13,299 nucleotides of DNA, from the NCBI GenBank assembly GCA_900556665.1, contig USPX01000039.1, positions 1 through 13,299 on the forward strand, read 5' to 3'. A program made the position numbers and the translations under genes. Under the pieces are notes generated by a model, which made no database searches, had not been told where the DNA came from, and saw only the letters and a program-made list of their open reading frames with translations. This document shows positions 1 to 7,468 of the stretch, one piece after another. Source of the DNA: an uncultured Eubacteriales bacterium. GTDB lineage: Bacteria > Bacillota_A > Clostridia > Lachnospirales > Cellulosilyticaceae. Positions within the stretch are counted from its first letter, which is position 1, and each line of letters starts with the position of its first letter.

Positions 1-331
1 TAGCGACTTGCCACTTAATAGCTTGTCTTGCTCTATTTTTCACATCTTCTTTATTAAGAAAGGCTTTTCGCTCTGACCAGCATTGAATGCCCTCGAAAAG
101 TGTCCCACTTTCATTCCATCTAGGTTCTCCTGCTGTAAGGGTTGTATCTAAATGAATATGTGGTTCTATAAAAGGTGTTGTTACCATCCAGCCACCTGCC
201 TCAATGACTTCTTCTCCTTCTTTAGGGGCTAATCCCTTGCCATCTGCAACTGGTACAATTTCTGTAAAAATGCCATTTTCTATTTTAATATCTACTAATT
301 GACCTTCTAAATTTGCATTTCTAATAATCAT
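1..331 (-). CDS. codA: Cytosine deaminase, N-terminal 110 residues (runs off window)
   Basis: CodA hydrolyses cytosine to uracil and ammonia in the cytoplasm, feeding pyrimidine salvage. Only the first 110 codons are present; the gene continues beyond base 1. The translation has the N-terminal beta-sandwich of metal-dependent amidohydrolases. Then comes FIEPHIHLDTT (residues 54-64), whose H58 and H60 are the metal-binding HxH pair of the family. NESGTLFEGI (73-82) and the stretch ending in IKWQVA follow E. coli CodA closely. The ATG at 331 is preceded by an AAGAGGAA ribosome site (339-346) at good spacing. It lies 158 bases downstream of codB and is probably cotranscribed with it, although a hairpin at 388-410 lies between them. 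The identification rests on remembered similarity to E. coli CodA plus the adjacent codB, and is firm. Confidence 0.93.
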   Translation of the reverse strand, partial: MIIRNANLEGQLVDIKIENGIFTEIVPVADGKGLAPKEGEEVIEAGGWMVTTPFIEPHIHLDTTLTAGEPRWNESGTLFEGIQCWSERKAFLNKEDVKNRARQAIKWQVA

Positions 332-387
332 AATATGCTTCCTCTTTTCTACTCTCAGATTTTTCGTGTAATTTCTATATTATAAAA

Positions 388-410
388 GCGAAGTAACACC
401 TGTACTTCGC
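388..410 (-). terminator. Hairpin between codB and codA, possible weak terminator
   Basis: A perfect 8-bp stem (GCGAAGTA paired with TACTTCGC) closes a 7-nt loop. In the direction of codBA transcription it is followed by TTTTATAATAT, a short and interrupted U-tract. It could act as a partial terminator or as an RNA-processing or stability element that lowers codA relative to codB. The rest of the 332-489 gap is A-rich on the coding strand and holds no gene that I can support. Confidence 0.55.
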
Positions 411-489
411 CCCAAATTTATATATCAGACCAACCACCACGAAAGTCCAATTCTTTATCCTTTTGTTTTCTTTTTGTTCTTCTTCTCTT

Positions 490-1740
490 TTAATCTGCTA
501 CCACCTTAGCAGGTGCCTTAATAGCTGTAAACACTATATAGGCTATTATTGATGTAACTACTGCATTAACTGGTGTAATACCTGGTAAGAAGTGCGCTGC
601 TATAACACCTACTAACCATGCAATAATTGCAACTTTGTTTACACTTGTAATATTGGCTGCTTCTAATGCAACATATTTTCCTTTGCGTACAAAGAAATAA
701 TCTGCAATGATAACACCACCAATGCTTGGCATAAATGTATTTAATAAACTAAGCCATGACATAAAGTTATTATATAGTGTAATTGCTAAAAGTGTTCCCA
801 CAATACCATTAATAATAACTAATCTATTTTTAGGCTGTTTTGTAATGTTTGAAAAGCCAAGTCCAGAGGCATATAAAGCATTATCATTTGTTGTCCAAAT
901 ATTAAGACCTAATACAATGATTGCTGGAATAATAAGCCCTTGAAGAAACATTACTTCTGAAATATCTGCCTCGCCTGTTACCATTGCACCAATTGCGCCA
1001 AATGCAAACATTAATGTGTTTCCAATTAAGAATGCGATAACTGTTGTACTTACACCAATACGTTTATTTTTTGCAAAACGAGTAAAATCTGGTGTAAGTG
1101 TACCGCCACTAATGAAAGATGCAACTACTACACCTACTGCGGCGCTCATTGACATTGTTTCTGCTGGTACAATGTCCATTAAGCCATTTATTCCACCCAC
1201 ACTATTCATCGCCATTCCTGCTGATACTGACCCAAGAATTGCAATAGCTGGTACGGCTACCGCACTTAAAATCATAAGTGATTTCATACCGAAGTATGCT
1301 GTTGCTGTAATTAAAAAGCCTGCAATGGCTACTAATATCACAACATTAATTCCTGTTACCTTTGCTACTGGATATGCGAACATTGCTGTTCCTACGCCAA
1401 ACCAACCAACTTGCGTTGCACCAAGTAAGAAAGAAACAAGATAAGACCCCTTTTCACCAAAAGAATATCTAGCAAGTAAATGTGTTGACAGTCCTGTGTC
1501 TCCTGCAATATAAGCAAGTAAACCTGTATAGATACATAATATAATGTTTCCAATAAATACTGCTTTAAAGAAGTCTTTAAAATTCATACTTGTTCCTAAC
1601 GTCCCACCACTAAGCATACTTGCTGAGAAGAATGCAAATCCTAACATTACTACAAGCATTGCTAAAAAGCCTTTTCTACTTTGATGATCTACTGCTGTAA
1701 GGGAAAAATCATGATCATGATGTTGTTGTTTCTCTTTCAT
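490..1740 (-). CDS. codB: Cytosine permease (NCS1 family)
   Basis: CodB is an inner-membrane cytosine importer of the nucleobase-cation-symport-1 family. The 416-residue length matches E. coli CodB (about 419). Family blocks are obvious: FFSASMLSGGTLGTSMNFKD near residue 40, ATQVGWFGVGTAMFA near 110, SFISGGTLTPDFTRFAK near 210, LGLNIWTTNDNALYASGLGF near 280 and SIGGVIIADYF near 340. The protein is almost entirely hydrophobic helices, with about 12 expected. The N-terminus carries a short His/Asp-rich cytoplasmic tail (HHDHDHD) before the first helix. The ATG at 1740 follows AAGGAG (1748-1753) at 7-base spacing. It is the first gene of the codBA operon and sits behind a leader with a PyrR loop, so repression by PyrR and UMP is likely. 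The reading frame stays open for 23 codons past the stop, which is odd and is treated as a finding. Confidence 0.96.
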   Translation of the reverse strand: MKEKQQHHDHDFSLTAVDHQSRKGFLAMLVVMLGFAFFSASMLSGGTLGTSMNFKDFFKAVFIGNIILCIYTGLLAYIAGDTGLSTHLLARYSFGEKGSYLVSFLLGATQVGWFGVGTAMFAYPVAKVTGINVVILVAIAGFLITATAYFGMKSLMILSAVAVPAIAILGSVSAGMAMNSVGGINGLMDIVPAETMSMSAAVGVVVASFISGGTLTPDFTRFAKNKRIGVSTTVIAFLIGNTLMFAFGAIGAMVTGEADISEVMFLQGLIIPAIIVLGLNIWTTNDNALYASGLGFSNITKQPKNRLVIINGIVGTLLAITLYNNFMSWLSLLNTFMPSIGGVIIADYFFVRKGKYVALEAANITSVNKVAIIAWLVGVIAAHFLPGITPVNAVVTSIIAYIVFTAIKAPAKVVAD

Positions 1741-1779
1741 TATGTACTCTCCTTAATTGTTAAGTACCGTAAACAGAAA

Positions 1780-1822
1780 AAGAGTTAACCTTTTTACCTT
1801 TACTGTAAACCGATTAACTCTT
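1780..1822 (-). terminator. Attenuator terminator upstream of codB
   Basis: In the codB direction, AAGAGTTAATC pairs with GGTTAACTCTT to give an 11-bp stem (one T-G pair). The loop is 21 nt and the stem is followed by TTTCTGTTTAC. It ends about 40 nt before the codB start codon, inside the leader, so it would stop transcription before codB. With the upstream PyrR loop it fits the attenuator layout known from Bacillus pyr genes. The U-tract is interrupted, so termination may be partial. Confidence 0.7.
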
Positions 1823-1955
1823 CATAAGATAAGCTTTAAATAAACTTATTTCATATAATTTACTCTTCATTATAAGGATTTAAAGTATTGTTTATTGCTT
1901 CTTGAGCCTTTGATAATCCGCCTTTAATTCCTGAAATTTACTATATGATCCGTTC

Positions 1956-1988
1956 ACCTTATAAGCCTCTCTGGACCCATTTAAAGGT
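1956..1988 (-). promoter_or_regulatory. PyrR-binding loop (anti-antiterminator)
   Basis: On the transcript, ACCTT pairs with AAGGT as the lower stem and TAA bulges on the 5' side. ATGGGTC then pairs with GGCTTAT as the upper stem, closing the hexaloop CAGAGA. The core TCCAGAGAGGCT is the conserved PyrR recognition sequence (Rfam PyrR element), and the preceding CCTTTAA also matches the Bacillus binding loops. PyrR bound to UMP or UTP would stabilise this hairpin and favour the downstream terminator at 1780-1822. No pyrR gene is in the window, so the regulator must be encoded elsewhere. Confidence 0.88.
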
Positions 1989-2009
1989 ACTCATTATTTT
2001 GTTAGACAT

Positions 2010-2038
2010 ATTATTCCACAATAATCTACTTATGTCAA
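2010..2038 (-). promoter_or_regulatory. Sigma-A type promoter for codBA
   Basis: On the minus strand, TTGACA (2033-2038, perfect -35) is followed by exactly 17 bases and AATAAT (2010-2015, five of six -10 matches). Transcription would begin near 2003, about 15 nt before the PyrR loop. This near-consensus strength fits a gene controlled by attenuation after initiation. Confidence 0.85.
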
Positions 2039-2101
2039 CACTTTTTATAATATTTTTCATTAAACTTAATTTCATATTTAAACTATAAAATTTACCCAAC
2101 A

Positions 2102-2146
2102 AAAAAGACTACTTACAGTTTAATGTTTTACTGTAAATAGTCTTTT
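2102..2146 (-). terminator. Strong terminator after the CxxCxxCC-protein gene
   Basis: Arms AAAAAGACTA and TAGTCTTTTT enclose a single C-A mismatch and a second paired block (TTACAGT with ACTGTAA) around a 10-nt loop. The U-tract is TTTTTT. It lies 23 bases past the stop codon at 2169 and insulates that gene from the codBA promoter downstream. The flanking A and T runs make it potentially bidirectional. Confidence 0.9.
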
Positions 2147-2168
2147 TAGATCCTTAAGTTATATAAGC

Positions 2169-2837
2169 TTAAATAACGCCTAATTTACTTTTAGCTTCTG
2201 GCAATACTCTAGCAAATGCCATATAAAAATCTTCGCCTTCTTTGACTTCTAAACGATAAAAAGCATCTAATAACATTTGGTGAAGTCTTGCCTTTTCTGC
2301 TTCATCATAAACAAATTTAAGGCGGAAACTAAATGCTTTTACTAAGTGATACCACTCTATAATAAAGGCTTTATTTTGCTCATAATTATGAATGCCAATC
2401 CAGTCACTTACTTTTACTTCACTAAGCTTTGGTTTGACACAGCTACCCACTTGTAAAAAGTATTTAAAATCATCTTTTACATAAGCACGTCCTAATGGGA
2501 ATAGGCGACAAATATTAGGGCGATGCCCATGAATTGTGCAGCGTCCCTCTTCACTTAAAAAATTACAACGTAAATCTTCATCTACCATCTTTAAAAAAGG
2601 TAATAAAATTTTATTTTCTTCTCTAAGCTCAAGATGTACACCTAAAAGTTCATCAAAAGATTTTCCTAAACAGCTACACATCTCATAAGCATCAAAAGGA
2701 CTAAGTACAACTAAATCCCCTATATCATGACAACAAACATTACAACCTTTACATCCATCTGTATCTGCTTGTACCATATCTTCAATATCATAGAGTTTTC
2801 CATCTGAAATATCCTCTAAATTCTTTACTACTCTCAT
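2169..2837 (-). CDS. YkgJ/UPF0153-family CxxCxxCC metal-cluster protein
   Basis: This is a 222-residue soluble protein with no signal peptide or membrane helix. Its defining motif is C29-x2-C32-x2-C35-C36 (GCKGCNVCC). Further cysteines follow at 91, 100, 110 and 133 in the family context CNFLSEEGRCTIHGHRPNIC. The family is annotated as putative zinc- or iron-chelating or Fe-S binding, and its biochemical role is not settled. The ATG at 2837 is preferred over an upstream in-frame GTG at 2855 because GGAGG (2845-2849) sits 7 bases before it. A promoter at 2878-2905 and a terminator at 2102-2146 let it act as its own unit. The ABC pair upstream has no clear terminator, so read-through from that pair is possible. 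Confidence 0.88.
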   Translation of the reverse strand: MRVVKNLEDISDGKLYDIEDMVQADTDGCKGCNVCCHDIGDLVVLSPFDAYEMCSCLGKSFDELLGVHLELREENKILLPFLKMVDEDLRCNFLSEEGRCTIHGHRPNICRLFPLGRAYVKDDFKYFLQVGSCVKPKLSEVKVSDWIGIHNYEQNKAFIIEWYHLVKAFSFRLKFVYDEAEKARLHQMLLDAFYRLEVKEGEDFYMAFARVLPEAKSKLGVI

Positions 2838-2844
2838 ATATTTT

Positions 2845-2849
2845 CCTCC
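2845..2849 (-). promoter_or_regulatory. Ribosome binding site that fixes the start at 2837
   Basis: GGAGG stands 7 bases upstream of the ATG at 2837. The alternative GTG at 2855 would place this site inside the coding sequence and has no comparable site before it. Confidence 0.85.
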
Positions 2850-2877
2850 AAGCACTCCGCTTATAAGTTATGATATG

Positions 2878-2905
2878 ATTGTATCATGTGTAAAAATGTT
2901 GTCAA
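2878..2905 (-). promoter_or_regulatory. Promoter for the CxxCxxCC-protein gene
   Basis: On the minus strand, TTGACA (2900-2905) is a perfect -35. It is followed by 16 bases and TACAAT (2878-2883), which matches five of six -10 positions. It lies in the 94-base gap after the ABC exporter gene, so the downstream gene can be expressed independently. Confidence 0.8.
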
Positions 2906-2931
2906 TGATTAACCCTTTTGAGGCTAAGCTT

Positions 2932-4686
2932 TTAAACAGCAAATTGACTATTATAGAGATTTGCATAGAAACCATTTTGTGCAAGTAATGTCTTATGATT
3001 ACCTTGTTCAATAATATGGCCATCTTTCATCACTAAAATAATATCTGCATTTTGAATGGTTGAAAGCCTGTGGGCTACAATGAAACTTGTTCTACCCTCC
3101 ATAAGTTTATTAAAAGCACTTTGAATCTTAATTTCTGTACGTGTATCAATAGAAGATGTGGCTTCATCTAAAATAAGCATTGGTGGTTTACAAAGCATTA
3201 CTCTTGTAATACAAAGTAATTGTTTTTGCCCTTGTGATAACATACCGCCATCTTCTCCAATAACAGTATCATACCCCTGTGGTAAACGTTTAATAAAAGA
3301 ATGTGAATGGGCTGCCTTAGCTGCTGCAATAATTTCTTCTTCTGTGGCATCTGGTTTTCCCATAACAATGTTTTCTCTAATTGTGCCTTTTTTAAGCCAA
3401 GTATCTTGAAGTACCATACCATAGCTTTCGCGTAAGCTTTTACGTGTTACTTCTCTAATATCTTTGCCTTCTACCAAAATGCTACCATCATTTACATCAT
3501 AAAAGCGCATAAGTAAATTAATAAGCGTTGTTTTACCACAACCTGTCGGCCCTACAATTGCCACCTTTTGTCCTGGTTTAATATGAATATTGAAGTTTTC
3601 AATAAGTTTCTTTTCTGGTACATAAGAAAAGGCTACATTTTCACAAATCACTTCACCTGCTACATGATTTAATGCTACGGCATCTCTTGGTTCTTCTACT
3701 TGTGGCTCTTCTTCAATAAGTTCAAAAATTCGTCCTGCACAAGCAATGGCATTTTGAAGCTCTGTAACAACTCCTGAAATCTCATTAAACGGCTTTGTAT
3801 ATTGGTTGGCATAACTTAAAAAACATGATAATGCCCCAACGCTCATGCGTCCTGAAAGCACTGTAAATGCCCCAGTAACAGCAACGCCAGCATACACAAT
3901 ACTATTAACAAAACGTGTACAAGGATTTGTTAAAGATGAAAAGAAGGTCGCTCGTAAAGAATACTTTTGAAGGCGTTTATTAATTTCATCAAATTTCTTT
4001 ATGGCCTCTTCTTCATGAGCATACGCTTTAACAACCTTTTGATTACCTATAATCTCATCAATAAATGCTGTTTGCTCCCCTCTTGTTTCAGATTGCAACT
4101 TAAACATTGTATAAGTCTTCTTAGCAATGAAGCTTGCTACAAACAAAGAAAGTGGTGTTACAAGTACAACAACGAAAGTAATGCCTACATTAATGCTTAG
4201 CATAAATCCCAATGTTCCTAAAATCGTTACAACGCCAGTAAAAAGTTGTGTAAATCCTAATAAAAGTCCATCTGCAAATTGATCCACATCTGTAATAATA
4301 CGGCTTACAATCTCACCTTGTGATTTACTATCTAAATATTTAAGTGGTAAAATCTCAATTTTTTCAAAAGCTTCATTACGAATATCTCTGACCACATTAT
4401 AAGTCACTTTATTATTAATCATATTCATAATCCACTGAGCTGCTGCTGTAATCACTACCATAATCACAACTAAACCAAGTGCTTTTAAAATACCATTAAA
4501 GTTAACATTGCCATAAACGATGCCATCTATGGCTTTCCCAATTAAAATCGGCACATATAAAGTAAGTATAACAATCAAAGTAGCTAGTAGTATTGAAACT
4601 ACCATAAGACCTCTATATTTTTTAATATAATTTAAAACCTTCTTAAGCGTTGCTTTTTGAGAGGCTTTATCTATTTTTTTACTCAT
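2932..4686 (-). CDS. ABC exporter half-transporter, catalytically competent subunit
   Basis: This 584-residue type IV (multidrug exporter-like) ABC half-transporter has a six-helix membrane domain (about 25-325) fused to an ATPase domain (about 345-584). Visible motifs are Walker A GPTGCGKT (379-386), Q-loop Q427, Walker B MLILDE with catalytic E508, and switch H539 in VAHRLSTI. The signature is LSQGQ (483-487) instead of LSGGQ. The partner gene just upstream has the opposite pattern, so the two should form a heterodimer with one working and one degenerate ATP site, as in TM287/288, BmrCD and LmrCD. Only 3 bases separate it from the partner's stop. Its GAGGAGG ribosome site (4695-4701) lies inside the partner's last codons, implying translational coupling. 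The substrate cannot be deduced; drugs, lipids or peptides are all possible. Confidence 0.93.
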   Translation of the reverse strand: MSKKIDKASQKATLKKVLNYIKKYRGLMVVSILLATLIVILTLYVPILIGKAIDGIVYGNVNFNGILKALGLVVIMVVITAAAQWIMNMINNKVTYNVVRDIRNEAFEKIEILPLKYLDSKSQGEIVSRIITDVDQFADGLLLGFTQLFTGVVTILGTLGFMLSINVGITFVVVLVTPLSLFVASFIAKKTYTMFKLQSETRGEQTAFIDEIIGNQKVVKAYAHEEEAIKKFDEINKRLQKYSLRATFFSSLTNPCTRFVNSIVYAGVAVTGAFTVLSGRMSVGALSCFLSYANQYTKPFNEISGVVTELQNAIACAGRIFELIEEEPQVEEPRDAVALNHVAGEVICENVAFSYVPEKKLIENFNIHIKPGQKVAIVGPTGCGKTTLINLLMRFYDVNDGSILVEGKDIREVTRKSLRESYGMVLQDTWLKKGTIRENIVMGKPDATEEEIIAAAKAAHSHSFIKRLPQGYDTVIGEDGGMLSQGQKQLLCITRVMLCKPPMLILDEATSSIDTRTEIKIQSAFNKLMEGRTSFIVAHRLSTIQNADIILVMKDGHIIEQGNHKTLLAQNGFYANLYNSQFAV

Positions 4687-4689
4687 CTT

Positions 4690-6387
4690 TTATGCCTCCT
4701 CTTTTTTAAATTGAGAATAATAAATCTCACGATAAACTTCACATTCCTCAAGTAAAGTTTCATGTGTTCCTTTACCCACCATTTTTCCATCATCTAAAAC
4801 AATGATTTGGTCGGCATACTGAATGGAAGAAGCTCTCTGAGATACAATAAATACTGTTGGCTTATAATCTAAATTACGAATTGCCATACGTAATTTTGCA
4901 TCTGTTGCAAAGTCTAGTGCTGATGTACTATCATCTAATATTAAAATCTCTGGCTTTTTAACAAGGGCTCTGGCAATGCTCATACGTTGTCTTTGTCCAC
5001 CAGATAAATTTCTACCACCTTGCTCAATCTTACCTTCTAATCCACCTTTTTGCGCTACGACTTCACTGCCTTGAGCTAAGGCAACAGCCTCATTTATATC
5101 TTCTTCTGAAGCTTCTTTATTTCCCCACTTAATATTACTTGCTATATCCCCTTTAAATAAAACAGCTTTTTGCATGACAATACCTATTTTATTAAGCAGT
5201 GCCTTACGTTCATATGATTTAACATTTTCACCATTTATAAGGACTTCTCCTGCCGTAGCATCATAAAATCTAGGAATTAAATGGACAAGTGAACTTTTTC
5301 CTGAACCTGTTCCCCCAATAATTCCTACTGTCTCACCTTTTTTTACTTCAAAATTAATGGCTGTTAAAGATTCTTCTCCAGCCCCTTTATAAGTTAGAGA
5401 AACATTTTTAAAGCTTACAATTGGTGCACTTTCATCTACATTTCCAGCTCCATAACTGCCATATGCCATACTTGACTTAATCTCAAATACATCTGAAATA
5501 CGATTACCACATGCAATGGATTTGTTAACTGTAATAATAAGTGCTGCAAGCTTAATGAGTTCTACTAAAATCTGTGACATGTAATTATAAAGGGCTACAA
5601 CTTGACCTTGTGATAAAATACCTTGATCTACTTGAATTGCCCCAACCCATATGAGTCTAACAATGGCCACATTAAGGGCAGCAATTGTTCCTGCTTTCTT
5701 TTGAATATGTGTTAAAGCTTCATTACGCGTGGTAAAGGCTTCTAACTCCTCTTGTTCCTTTCCAAAAGCACGAATAACGCGTACTCCAGCTAAATTTTCT
5801 CTTGTACTACTTAATACTTGGTCTAATCTTTGCTGTACAGCTTTAAGCATAGGGATATTCATAAGCATAATGCCAAATACAACAATAGATAATAAAATAA
5901 TGGCAATCACAAAGATTAACGCTGATTTTGCATCAATTGTAAATGCCATAACTGTTGCCCCTAAAACAACAAATGGTGAACGTAAAAATAGACGTAGTAC
6001 CATATTTACACCATTTTGTGCTTGATTGACATCACTTGTCATTCGCGTCATCATCGTGGCTGTTCCCAACGTATCAACTTCTGTAAATGAAAGACTTAAT
6101 AAATGTTTGAATAAGGCTTGTCTTACACCTGTTCCAAAACCAACAGCGGCTTTAGCTGAAAAGTACTGGGCAGTTACAGAACATACTAGCCCAATAACAG
6201 CTAATAAAACAAGCATAAGACACATCCTTACAATGTACCCTAAATCTCTTCCAGCAATACCCTTATCAATAATTGCTGCAACAACAAGAGGTACAAAAAG
6301 TTCAAAAGAAGCTTCTAGCATTTTAAATAAAGGTGCTAAGACACATTCTTTTTTATAATCTTTGAGGTAAATCAATAACTTCTTCAC
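4690..6387 (-). CDS. ABC exporter half-transporter, degenerate-site subunit
   Basis: This is a 565-residue fused membrane/ATPase half-transporter and the first gene of the pair. Numbered from the GTG start, it has six membrane helices (about 15-300), Walker A GGTGSGKS (358-365), Q-loop Q406 and a canonical LSGGQ (461-465). Walker B is ILILDD, with D486 in place of the catalytic Glu. The switch residue is Q517 (VSQR) in place of His. These losses are typical of the non-hydrolysing subunit of heterodimeric exporters. The start is chosen as GTG at 6387 because AGAGG (6397-6401) is 9 bases upstream and the protein then begins with the common KKLLIYLKDYKKE. An ATG at 6396 abuts that site with no spacing and is less likely. 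The gene is divergent from a broken LysR regulator at 6536, which may once have controlled it. Confidence 0.92.
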   Translation of the reverse strand: MKKLLIYLKDYKKECVLAPLFKMLEASFELFVPLVVAAIIDKGIAGRDLGYIVRMCLMLVLLAVIGLVCSVTAQYFSAKAAVGFGTGVRQALFKHLLSLSFTEVDTLGTATMMTRMTSDVNQAQNGVNMVLRLFLRSPFVVLGATVMAFTIDAKSALIFVIAIILLSIVVFGIMLMNIPMLKAVQQRLDQVLSSTRENLAGVRVIRAFGKEQEELEAFTTRNEALTHIQKKAGTIAALNVAIVRLIWVGAIQVDQGILSQGQVVALYNYMSQILVELIKLAALIITVNKSIACGNRISDVFEIKSSMAYGSYGAGNVDESAPIVSFKNVSLTYKGAGEESLTAINFEVKKGETVGIIGGTGSGKSSLVHLIPRFYDATAGEVLINGENVKSYERKALLNKIGIVMQKAVLFKGDIASNIKWGNKEASEEDINEAVALAQGSEVVAQKGGLEGKIEQGGRNLSGGQRQRMSIARALVKKPEILILDDSTSALDFATDAKLRMAIRNLDYKPTVFIVSQRASSIQYADQIIVLDDGKMVGKGTHETLLEECEVYREIYYSQFKKEEA

Positions 6388-6454
6388 CCTGTTCATCCTC
6401 TCTTTTTATCTGTGTATTTAAAATTTCCGACTATTATCTTATCACAATATGTTC

Positions 6455-6480
6455 TATACGAAAATTATTAATATGGTATA
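6455..6480. promoter_or_regulatory. Divergent intergenic region with an inverted repeat
   Basis: The 148 bases between the ABC exporter start and the LysR start must hold both promoters. An inverted repeat, TATAC then 16 bases then GTATA, spans 6455-6480 and could be a LysR-family operator. Candidate -10 hexamers are TATACT (6477-6482, plus strand) and GATAAT (6433-6438, minus strand), but neither has a good -35. The region is very AT-rich, so the repeat may be chance. Confidence 0.3.
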
Positions 6481-6535
6481 CTTAATATATGATTTTTATA
6501 TAGTTACAATGTATTTATAACAGGAGACGTATCTT

Positions 6536-7419
6536 ATGGACTTTAAACAACTTACCTATTTTTATACAACTGTACAAGAAGGTAATATTTCTAAAGCTGC
6601 ACAACGGTTACATATTTCTCAGCCCCCACTTAGTACAAAGCTTAAAGATTTAGAAGAAGAACTTGGCCTTACGCTTTTTGAAAGAGGTTCCCGAAAAATA
6701 GAACTTACACAAGCTGGGCGCATTTTTTATGCTAGAACTGCTTCTATATTAGAACTTATGGACCTTGCTATTAAAGAATTAGACGATTATAAACAAGGCA
6801 AAATGGGTACTTTACGCATTGGCATTATCTCTTCTATTAGTAGTACTTTAATTAATGAATGGCTTCATGAATTTCATAAATGCTATCCTAATATTCAATT
6901 TAATATCTTCGAAGGAAATACCTATGAACAACTTGAAAAGTTACGTAATAACCTTATTGAACTTGCCATAGTCCGCACACCCTTTTCTGCAGATGATTTA
7001 GAATGTACCCTTAGAAAAGAGCATGTATTTGCAGTAGGTACACCAGAATTTTTCCAAGGAATCACTACACCTACAGTTACACTTAAAGAGATTTGTCAAA
7101 AACCTCTTATCTTATATCGTAGGTGGGAAAATGTTATTTGGCATATCTGTCAATCGGAGCACTTAACCCCTCAAATCTTTTGTATGAATGATGACGCACG
7201 AACAACTGCGAGTATGACCAATGCCGGACTTGGCATAGGTATTATACCCGAGTCAGCCTTTCACTAATCACAAATCCTCACATTATTAAAAAAAGCATTG
7301 CCAATGAAGCACTGATTTCTAGCATTTGTATGCTGCGTAACCCTAATAGCTACCGCTCTACTGTAGTAGAACTTTTTTATAATTTCTTAAAACAAATACC
7401 GCACAACTCTTCTAACTAA
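6536..7419 (+). pseudogene. LysR-family transcriptional regulator, frameshifted near the C-terminus
   Basis: The intact frame runs 6536-7267 (243 residues), with an N-terminal winged HTH (residues 1-60). FKQLTYFYTTVQEGNISKAA, SQPPLSTKLKDLEEELG and LFERG in that region are classic LysR. The start of the effector-binding domain follows. The frame ends at ESAFH-stop. In the -1 frame translation continues without interruption as LITNPHIIKKSIANEALISS and on to a stop at 7417-7419. Restoring one base near 7259-7263 gives about 294 residues, the usual LysR length, so a base has been lost or misread there. The truncated protein keeps DNA binding but lacks the last strands and helix of the regulatory domain. 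AGGAGA (6522-6527) precedes the ATG. It is divergent from the ABC exporter pair, which is its probable ancestral target. Pseudogene and sequencing error are both possible. Confidence 0.87.
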
Positions 7420-7436
7420 GAAGTTGTGCGGTATTT
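7394..7436. terminator. Bidirectional terminator between convergent genes
   Basis: A perfect 15-bp stem (AAATACCGCACAACT with its complement ending at 7436) has T-rich sequence on both sides. It serves the convergent LysR gene and the exporter operon ending at 7469. The restored LysR stop codon (7417-7419) falls in its loop, so the regulator's last codons form the 5' arm. Confidence 0.9.
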
Positions 7437-7468
7437 ATTATTTCAATAATATATTTACTAATATCTTA

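Larger units (their letters stand above)
1741..2003 (-). promoter_or_regulatory. codBA 5' leader RNA, PyrR-type attenuator region
   Basis: This stretch of about 260 nt between the predicted start of transcription (near 2003) and codB holds no convincing gene. In transcript order it contains the PyrR loop (1956-1988), a spacer of about 130 nt with AT-rich hairpin potential, and a terminator hairpin (1780-1822). The ribosome site AAGGAG (1748-1753) comes last. The 3' arm of the PyrR loop (TTATAAGG, 1957-1964) can pair perfectly with CCTTATAA at 1870-1877. This could be the competing antiterminator pairing, formed when PyrR is not bound. A near direct repeat, ATGAAGAGT followed by an AT-rich tail, occurs just before the terminator (1814-1826) and about 45 nt upstream (1859-1871). 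It offers a second partner for the terminator's 3' arm. The exact switching fold is not resolved by eye. Confidence 0.75.

Noticed and set aside
1016..1444. Plus-strand open frame antisense to codB
   Set aside because: It has no ribosome site or recognisable domain and mirrors a strongly conserved permease gene.
1893..1988. A minus-strand open frame ending in ELKADYQRLKKQ that reads like a protein tail
   Set aside because: It starts inside the PyrR loop, has no proper start codon or ribosome site, and is only about 30 codons long.
1959..1994. An 11-codon open frame (MSTFKWVQRGL) on the minus strand overlapping the PyrR loop, as a leader peptide
   Set aside because: No ribosome site precedes it, and its ATG would lie only about 10 nt from the predicted transcript start. 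The PyrR loop explains the sequence.
1741..2003. Purine riboswitch or T-box leader before codB
   Set aside because: No purine-aptamer core and no T-box sequence (GGTGGNACC type) is present, while the PyrR core TCCAGAGAGGCT is clear.
2900..2927. Terminator after the ABC exporter pair
   Set aside because: Only a 6-bp stem with a G-T pair can form, and no U-tract follows.
7255..7267. Programmed -1 ribosomal frameshift in the LysR gene
   Set aside because: The site (GCC TTT CAC) is not a slippery heptamer, and no suitable hairpin lies at the needed 5-9 nt downstream. A simple indel is more likely.
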